From Liolophura sinensis (lineage: Eukaryota > Mollusca > Polyplacophora > Chitonida > Chitonidae), in the NCBI RefSeq assembly GCF_032854445.1, contig NC_088304.1:25371704-25435703 (forward strand): a stretch of 64,000 nt of DNA, written 5' to 3'. Under the pieces are notes generated by a model that was not told the origin of the DNA, did not search any database, and was given only the letters and a program-made list of their open reading frames with translations. Below are positions 58,822 to 64,000 of the stretch, piece after piece; the first letter of the stretch is position 1; each line of letters begins with the position of its first letter. Made by a program: the position numbers and the translations under genes.

Positions 58822-61800
58822 GTTGGTACAAACTTCATGTTTTAGAAATACAGATATACTACCCCTATGCCATTATAAAAGGTATATAAACGTAGGAAAC
58901 GCCGGCCCGCCCGACCCCACCTCGGCTATACATTGATTGATTCGATTGGAAAATTGCCTTGCAATTACTTACTTAACTTATCTATAAGTTTGGTTGACGG
59001 CTAGTATACGAGTGTCGGTTTCGACGCAAAAATAACAAAAAAAAAGGCAATCTGCCACCAGTTTTGGCGCACATCATTTGTATTGATGCTATACAGTATT
59101 TTACAGTTTATACATGCAGTCCATGTCTATTTTTACCACATAAGACACACTTTGACCTGATGACCACTTCTCTTGCACATCGCTTTTTATAAGGCCTAGG
59201 GTACAGGGGATAGCATGGTACAAGCAGTGCGATCTACTTATTTAATACAAGGCCCTTGGGTTGAACATAGGTCAATCGCCAATCTTCTCACTAGTCTGGC
59301 CAACATTCCATGGGGGTAGCAGACATTAATTAATTGACAGAATCTCTGACTGATTGTTTGATTTTTTTATTGGTATTTGTAAACGCAAACATCACTTTGG
59401 TAATGCCGTCATCATGTTTCTGTTACGTATGTCCATGTGATAGCTATCATAATTAAAGCTGAGCATAAACACTGCATACACAATAATGATATATAGTTTA
59501 CATGTCACACTTAAATATGCATTAACATTTTGTGATATAAGCCAGTGCCTTTTAAATTTTAATTTTGGAACTGCCCTTGCGATTATTGGCCTCGAACGTC
59601 ATTTTGATTGATGGCTGGTATACGAATGTCTGTTTTGGTGCCAAGGTTTTAAATAATTGACGCGCTTTGCACAGCTCTGATTTACTTGGCCTGGCGGGGA
59701 TGTGTGTCAAATACAGGTGTCGGCTTGAATTCCTCTGCACAGTGGGAGTGGGAGTTAGGGTGGGGTGCGGTGCGAAGGGTGGTCAAACTGCTTTGTTACT
59801 TGATTGAATCGTTGTTACAAGCGTTTCGATGTGGACACGAAAGTCTTTTCTATCTTTTTCGTGCCCAACATTCCAAAGTTTAGTCTTTTGTGGTCTGTAT
59901 ATACCTTTAGTGTATGTACATACGGCAAATGCCTACCTAGTCTATTCTAATTTATCCGCATGTTAAGAAGGGTCTATCCGAATTTAAACTCGGGCTGTGA
60001 AATTTTAACCCTGAACCGCAGGGAAATGTACATGTAGGCCTTTCGTATATGTAGGCCTTTCGCGTGGCAGACAAGGATGGATGTAGTAACTATCGACAAA
60101 GCCTATATAGGCCTACAAGTAGCCCTTGTCTTGGGCCTTTGTCTACAAAACACACTGCTGATAAGTTGAATTTATAATTATGTCGACCTAGCAGAGAACT
60201 CATAGGGGGCCTATACACAAGAAACTTTTATCTTGGGCTTTCGTCTAGAAAACAAACTGCAAGTTGAATTTACTATGTCTATTTCTTAATGATAAAACTA
60301 ACTGGACCAGAAAAAAACGCAGTTGTTAAAAACTGGGTCGTTATCTCTGCTATTGGCCTGAGACAAGTTTATAACTCTCTTGGTCTGCGGTTGCATTTCA
60401 CCTAAGTCTTTATAATCGCACAGCATGCTCTCCAGATCAAAATCAATATCTCCATACATATCTTCTCCATCGAGGTTACAGGTAAGGGGTGAACTACTGC
60501 ATCATCAGAGACGAAGTCACTTGGCCTAGCGAATGCTGACTGTAGATTGGATGCCGATGAACTGGTAGTTACAGTAGCGGGAAGTATGACTGGGCCTGAC
60601 ATGACAGAGCTAGATAGTCTAGGTTTTGTTGATGATGGACTGACAGTTACAGTAGTGGGAAGTATTACAGGAGTTTGTATTCCAGAGATAGGCACACTAG
60701 GTTTTGTTGATAACATACCAGCAGTCATGGCTTTAACAAATACCAAATTTTCACCCTCGGATACACGCGGATACACAACAACGCTCGTCACACTTTTGTG
60801 ACCCGTGACCGCCATAACTTCTCAACCGCTGAAGTTGAACTTGAAAGTATCGTGGCCCCTGTGGCACGGATGCTATGATTTGTATATATTTGGCACAAAT
60901 TACAGTGTTCACTCAGTTTTGACATGAAGCGTGCTAGGGTGTCCTTCACCAGTGGTTTCCTGGTAAACCAGACAGTTTCTTCATCCAGAAATGAAATCTT
61001 TGTCTACTGTCAGAACCTCTCCTGATCGGGATGCAGTTTAGCGATATGTGTTTGAAGTGAAGCCACAGGGCACATGGGCGAGTCTGGTTCTTCTGGCATG
61101 AAACCAGAAACATCATCTTTGTCACAAGCTCTAAGACTTATCAGTTCGTCCACAGTCTTAGATACGTGTTTTGGTCCAGTGGTACCGTCCACTTTCACTG
61201 CAGATGTGGTCTTAGTCATCTCTTCCACGTTTTCAGGTGGCCTCATGTCAAACACAAATTTATTTAATAACCAATCAGGGGTTTTGGGACTGAGGTGTAT
61301 GGAGGAATAAATCTTCTTCCTGTCAGCTTTACACATGACAGGGTAATGGGTTGTTGGCCATGGCCATGTTGTTCCAGTTCATTTTCGGCTCTCCTGAACA
61401 TCTCATTTGCATCGGTACATACAGGGTCTCTCATGATGTCAAATTTCTTACGGTGGGATGTAGCTTTCAGATAGCGATTTAATCCTTACCGGGAACATTC
61501 TAGGGAATTTGTTTTGAAATGAGTACGGTGTTCTTTGCAACAGTTAATTTAAAAGTGCAATATAGCTTCATTAAGACTCACGAGGTCGTATGCCACATCT
61601 TGTTGTTTTTAGAGGAAGTATTCGCGAAATAATCTCGCCTCGGTTGAATTACACATTTTTGTAGACTCTGGAATAACTTCTAGCAATTCTTTTCTGGTAT
61701 GCCATGCAGATCTGTTCTTGTCACCTGTAGACACATCGACGTTATCCTCCATTTGAGCGACAGACAACCCCAGCAGACGACAGTAGGCCGAACTGAGTTA

Positions 61801-62760
61801 TCCCCCTTATTATAATCCTGCGTGATAATTCCAGTGCGCAGGGTCTATAACATTTAAACCCCCGATGTGATTCATATACCCTGTGTGGACCTGCAGCTGT
61901 GGCAAGTGTATGTCAACATTTTGACCCGTCTGATCAGCCAATGGCAATCGAGAATCAAGCATGGTATTGGGTCAAAGAAAGTATATTTGTAGATGTTATG
62001 CGAATAGATAATGTTTGTCTTATGCCAAACACTGATATACAGTAGACTGAGGCCCAGTTACTGAAATGTCATAAAACTGCCATGTGACCGAATGAAGACA
62101 AATAATCCTGAATAAAAACAGCATGGCGCATGTACAGTATTAACGTTGATATGCATTCAGGAACCAAAAACTGGGGGGAAACGAACGGGGCGACAAATGA
62201 ATGATAATCTAGTAGATCCGCTGAAAAGCTTAAAGCCTAACAGACAAGAAAGAGCCTGTCATCCGCAACAAAATAGTCATGGCCTCGAAACCGGTGGTTG
62301 ACAGGGAACCGGCCGCCCCCTTCTTCCAATTTTCAAGTGGTGGCCCATATACGCCCCCCACCCCGCCCCTCTCCCTTCGCCAAATACACGCAGTTTAGGG
62401 TCAAGGAGAATTTACAATGCAGGAAATGTAAAACGCTTTCTTCCAAAATTTCAACTCTTCAACACGTTAACTGTACTGAAGTGAACAACAGGGATTAGAC
62501 AAGGAAGGATCGCTGAGCTTCAAGGGTCTAAGCGGGCACTGGACATTCTCTTAATGTGCTGGAATAAACTTTTAACCCCCTTGATATTTCAGAAATCCGA
62601 AGACTTGAATTTACCGACCCTGATGGACAGATTCTTCCACTCTTGGCCGTTGGAGACGCCGTCATGTTTCCAATTAAAGGACTTCAAGAGAACTTTCGTC
62701 AAATCAAAGATTTTCAGTTCAAAGATGATGACGTCATCGTGACGACATATCCACGATCAG
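58782..62760 (+). CDS. cytosolic sulfotransferase (SULT family), 5' part of gene
   Basis: Exons 58782-58821 and 62593-62760 join in phase 1. The second encodes DPDGQILPLLAVGDAVMF, then KDFQFKDDDVIVTTYPRSG. DDVIV.TYP.SG is the start of the 5'-phosphosulfate binding loop (TYPKSGTTW) of PAPS-dependent cytosolic sulfotransferases, which sulfonate small phenols, steroids, amines or alcohols. The third exon should begin with the rest of the loop (TTW) and lies right of the window, so substrate class cannot be judged. The N-terminal extension before the conserved F.....DV.V.TYP region is about usual for invertebrate SULTs. Confidence 0.85.
58822..60401. other. sulfotransferase intron 1, left part
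   Basis: No exon seen. The stretch CGAATGTCTGTTT...GCCA near 59625 resembles one near 63300 (ATACGAATGTCTGTTTCCA), a dispersed repeat of unknown type. Confidence 0.4.
60402..61752 (-). pseudogene. Crypton-like tyrosine recombinase, broken
   Basis: Read on the minus strand from 61752: RSAWHTRKELLEVIPEST, then KFDIMRDPVCTDANEMFRRA, then IHLSPKTPDWLLNKFVFDMR, CPVASLQTHIAKLHPDQERF, WFTRKPLVKDTLARFMSKLS, NHSIRATGATIL and MAVTGHKSVTSVVVYPRVSE. This order is that of the DUF3504 recombinases found in Crypton elements and in host genes such as ZMYM, QRICH1 and KIAA1958. HSIR gives the H..R pair and GHKS.....Y the second H and nucleophile Tyr. Breaks: stop near 61610, shift near 61335, two close stops near 61005, shift near 60815. 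The Ser/Thr/Pro-rich tail holds a PVILP(A/T)TVT repeat. It lies antisense in the sulfotransferase intron. Confidence 0.78.
61753..62592. other. sulfotransferase intron 1, right part
   Basis: No gene seen. A C-rich stretch at 62345-62380 has no matching frame. Confidence 0.4.
62593..62760 (+). CDS. sulfotransferase exon 2 with PSB-loop start
   Basis: Acceptor TGATATTTCAG, donor GTAACG. Phase 1 in and out. The donor splits the loop directly after TYPRSG, the usual place of an intron in SULT genes. Confidence 0.88.
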
Positions 62761-63808
62761 GTAACGCACCCAGGTCATGTTTCTGCTTCTTGGATTTCTT
62801 TAATCGCATGTATATGATTCAAGTGGACATGAAGTCTGGTACTGTGTATAGACGTAAAAAAGAGGCCAAGAGGACAGAAGTATGTCGCAAAATTTGTCTG
62901 GATAAGTTGGAAAAAAAAAACTGCCAGAGGACAGATGTTGTCATGATTTTTCGTTTCATAATTTTTTCCTTATCGAGGCCAGATTAATGATGGAGATGTG
63001 AGCTTCTTAATTGCGTCTAATTCCACTTAACCTGGGGGCCAGGGGCAGTATATTCATTATGCTGAATTACATCGCCACGTGGCATATATGAACAGTTGCA
63101 ATCAAAGCGCAACCGAGATACATACATCTTCCTAACATCATTGAAAACTGTTCACAACTTCTCTTCGCAAGATTCCATCCTGTTTTCGTAATATATATAC
63201 TTTCTTAGTTCTTTGGTGGTTTGTGTTATACATGATTTAGGGGAACTGGCCTTGCGATTGCTGACCACGAACGTCCTTATTGGTTGACGGTTGGCATACG
63301 AATGTCTGTTTCCACGTACAGGCTCCCAACTTCTAAAGAACATAATCCGTTTCAAATCAGAAGGCCCTGTTGTGAGTGTAATAAAACTTCAATGAAACCA
63401 CAACAGTTACATGTATATATGTTGCCAGCGAGCAGTTATTTCATGTTTTTTCCCCTGTGTTATCTGGCACGCACATCAAATGGGAAATCGTCCGCATGCT
63501 TTAGCATTCTGCAAAACCTTTGCACGGATCTGGCTGGCTTTATTACTTGATCTGAGGAATCGGTTACATTACATAAATGACACCGCACACAAATTCCTAC
63601 TCAATGACTGATCTATTAAACATAAAAATGTTAAATTCAGGGACAGAACGACTTGGATTAAACGTTCAACGTCATTTATGTTACATAGATGACCGTTACA
63701 CTTTATATATATATTTTTTAGATTTTGCTTTTCTTCATCTGAAAATTAATGATTATTTACAGGAGATATATTATATATGCGTGTACCAGTCAAGGTAGTT
63801 GTATAGGC
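62761..63808. other. sulfotransferase intron 2 (continues past window)
   Basis: No further exon of the family (no TTW or later motif) was found before the window end. Confidence 0.5.
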
Positions 63809-63931
63809 TAGGGGCCGATTTCATGAAGCACTCTTAACGTTAAGTTCACTTTACTACCACGGCAACCAGTACTGTAGGCATTACCTCACCCTGGTAGTTG
63901 CGAGCTCGTAAGTTCGTGAAATTCGGCCTAG
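63809..63931. mobile_element. foldback element, GGGGCC..TTTCA family
   Basis: CTAGGGGCCGATTTCATGAA and the inverse TTCGTGAAATTCGGCCTAGG are 120 bases apart. Third copy in the window with those at 32866 and 45151. Confidence 0.75.
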
Positions 63932-64000
63932 GTTTGTCTTTTTGTTAGTCAGTGAGCCCCTTCTCAGATGCTCCAAGTGAAAAGTTAAGCTGATTCATCA

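Noticed and set aside
60547-60801. Plus-strand open frame with VTVAGSMTG and VTVVGSITG
   Set aside because: It is the complement of the recombinase relic's tail; the minus strand holds the recognisable motifs.

Overview
This is nuclear DNA from an animal. Coding sequence is a few per cent of the window and is broken into short exons with GT-AG introns. Introns and spacers are AT-rich and hold more than twenty copies of one tRNA-derived SINE that ends in (AAATA)n, plus foldback elements and satellites. The SINE type, with a body ending CTTGAGTACGGCGTAAAAC before the A-rich tail, is one I associate with molluscs and other lophotrochozoans. Species cannot be fixed from the sequence alone.

Layout. 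(1) Positions 587-7723, plus strand: the 3' part of a SEC14-like (CRAL-TRIO plus GOLD) lipid-binding protein gene, with two mutually exclusive last exons for the end of the GOLD domain. (2) 8.4-12.1 kb: spacer with SINEs and a short satellite. (3) 12083-48056, plus strand: a complete 19-exon gene for a 953-residue GH63/MGH1-like glycoside hydrolase. Every splice phase joins correctly. The gene covers 36 kb because its introns hold satellites: a 25-bp array, a 125-bp array and a 3.2-kb array of a 24-bp unit. Three introns (4, 10 and 12) start with tandem arrays that contain copies of the preceding exon end and its 5' splice site. (4) 47212-58504: a direct tandem duplication of about 5.6 kb. It begins one base after the last base of exon 18 and carries the terminal exon of the hydrolase gene, so that exon occurs twice. 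(5) 58683-62760, plus strand: TATA box and first two coding exons of a cytosolic sulfotransferase gene that runs off the right edge. Its first intron holds a broken Crypton-like tyrosine recombinase on the minus strand.

The three genes lie head to tail on the plus strand and show no functional link. The unusual content is in the architecture: exon-boundary-seeded minisatellites, the alternative GOLD-domain exons, and the duplicated terminal exon.
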